A stretch of 64,000 nucleotides of DNA from Azospirillum brasilense (GTDB lineage: Bacteria > Pseudomonadota > Alphaproteobacteria > Azospirillales > Azospirillaceae), in NCBI RefSeq assembly GCF_008365405.1, contig NZ_QOKV01000016.1:96873-160872 (forward strand), written 5' to 3'. How positions within the stretch are numbered: position 1 is the first letter of the stretch; each line of letters starts with the position of its first letter. A model generated the notes under the pieces. The model worked only from the letters and a program-made list of their open reading frames with translations, was not told the origin of the DNA and made no database searches. Positions 63,615-64,000 of the stretch are shown piece after piece. A program made the translations under genes and the position numbers.

Positions 63615-64000
63615 TCAGCCGAACCAGGCGGCGACGTTTCCGGTCTGGCCGAGGATGGTGATGCGGGCGCCGGAGCCGATGTCGAGGGTGGTGTTTCCGC
63701 CCTCCACCCGGGCCGAGCGGATCACCGCGCCGAGGTCGATGCCCGCCTCGTGGAAGGCCAGACGGTCGACCCCGACCTGGAAGTCCATCACCACCGACCC
63801 GCCCGAGTTGCGCCCGAAGGCGAACAGGTCCGCGCCGCCGCCGCCCCACAGCGTGTCCGCACCGCCGTCGGCAAACAGCACGTCGTTGCCGGCCCCGCCG
63901 TTCAGCAGGTCGTCGCCCGCTCCGCCGAACAGCGTGTCGTCGCCGTCCTCGCCCAGCAGCGTGTCGTCGCCGTCGCCGCCGCTGGCCAGGTCGTCGCCCT
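63615..64000 (-). CDS. RTX calcium-binding protein, truncated by the window edge
   Basis: The C-terminal end of a larger RTX protein; the start lies beyond base 64000. The visible part has GGAGNDVLFADGGADTLWGG repeats and a C-terminal beta domain (GGSVVMDFQVGVDRLAFHEAG). A further likely substrate of a type I system. Confidence 0.85.
   Translation of the reverse strand, partial: GDDLASGGDGDDTLLGEDGDDTLFGGAGDDLLNGGAGNDVLFADGGADTLWGGGGADLFAFGRNSGGSVVMDFQVGVDRLAFHEAGIDLGAVIRSARVEGGNTTLDIGSGARITILGQTGNVAAWFG

Overview
The window is GC-rich chromosomal DNA of an alphaproteobacterial diazotroph. The NifA protein, with its four-cysteine linker and Pro/Ala-rich interdomain region, matches what I remember of Azospirillum brasilense NifA, and the genus call Azospirillum is also supported by the nifA-nifB-fdxN neighbourhood, GlnE, phosphatidylcholine synthase and the GC-rich dispersed palindromes. 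No plasmid, phage or CRISPR features were seen.

Layout. (1) 1-14.5 kb is a nitrogen-fixation region: an ArsC/Spx-like nitrogenase-associated protein, a class II glutamine amidotransferase and azoreductase on the + strand; then a long leftward unit running from nifB (10012) through fdxN, a TPR protein, a leucine-rich-variant (LRV) Fe-S protein, two nifZ genes, nifS, nifT, a small nif-associated ORF, a DegT-like protein that has lost its PLP lysine, and a SIR2-like protein (2236). nifB has a clear sigma54 -24/-12 promoter and a perfect NifA upstream activator site. A cyclase-FHA protein and an unknown gene lie between nifB and nifA. (2) 14.9-19.1 kb is a TetR-controlled HlyD/ABC exporter interrupted by a small opposite-strand gene. 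(3) 19.3-28.6 kb holds a murein endopeptidase, methyltransferases, rpmJ, glcDEF, phosphatidylcholine synthase and envelope proteins. (4) 28.7-37.5 kb holds an acyl-CoA dehydrogenase, a lytic transglycosylase behind two tandem sigma54-type promoters, a transglutaminase-like protein, a D-2-hydroxyacid oxidase, Sua5, an orphan ParA, a GT61 glycosyltransferase and Bcp. (5) 37.5-49.4 kb holds glnE, an AsmA/YhdP-like protein, a Calx-beta/RTX protein, tyrS, anmK and a hydrolase. (6) 49.6-54.6 kb is a sulfur/Fe-S cluster: cysE-iscR-iscS-hscB-fdx-mnmA, without hscA, and with an HscB whose HPD motif has decayed. (7) 54.7-64 kb holds tRNA-Met, a low-GC lipoprotein, a type I secretion pair with RTX substrates, an SDR/carboxymuconolactone-decarboxylase/LysR group, a methyltransferase and a truncated RTX gene at the window edge.

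How the parts work together. NifA with RpoN drives the nifB unit, which supplies the FeMo-co precursor (NifB), electrons (FdxN), sulfur (NifS) and P-cluster maturation help (NifZ). GlnE links to the same nitrogen signal by modifying glutamine synthetase. The cys/isc cluster makes cysteine, mobilises its sulfur and passes it on for Fe-S assembly and tRNA thiolation (MnmA). Dispersed GC-rich palindromes, some as composite inverted pairs of about 140 bp, lie between genes throughout, and one has entered the glcE reading frame.
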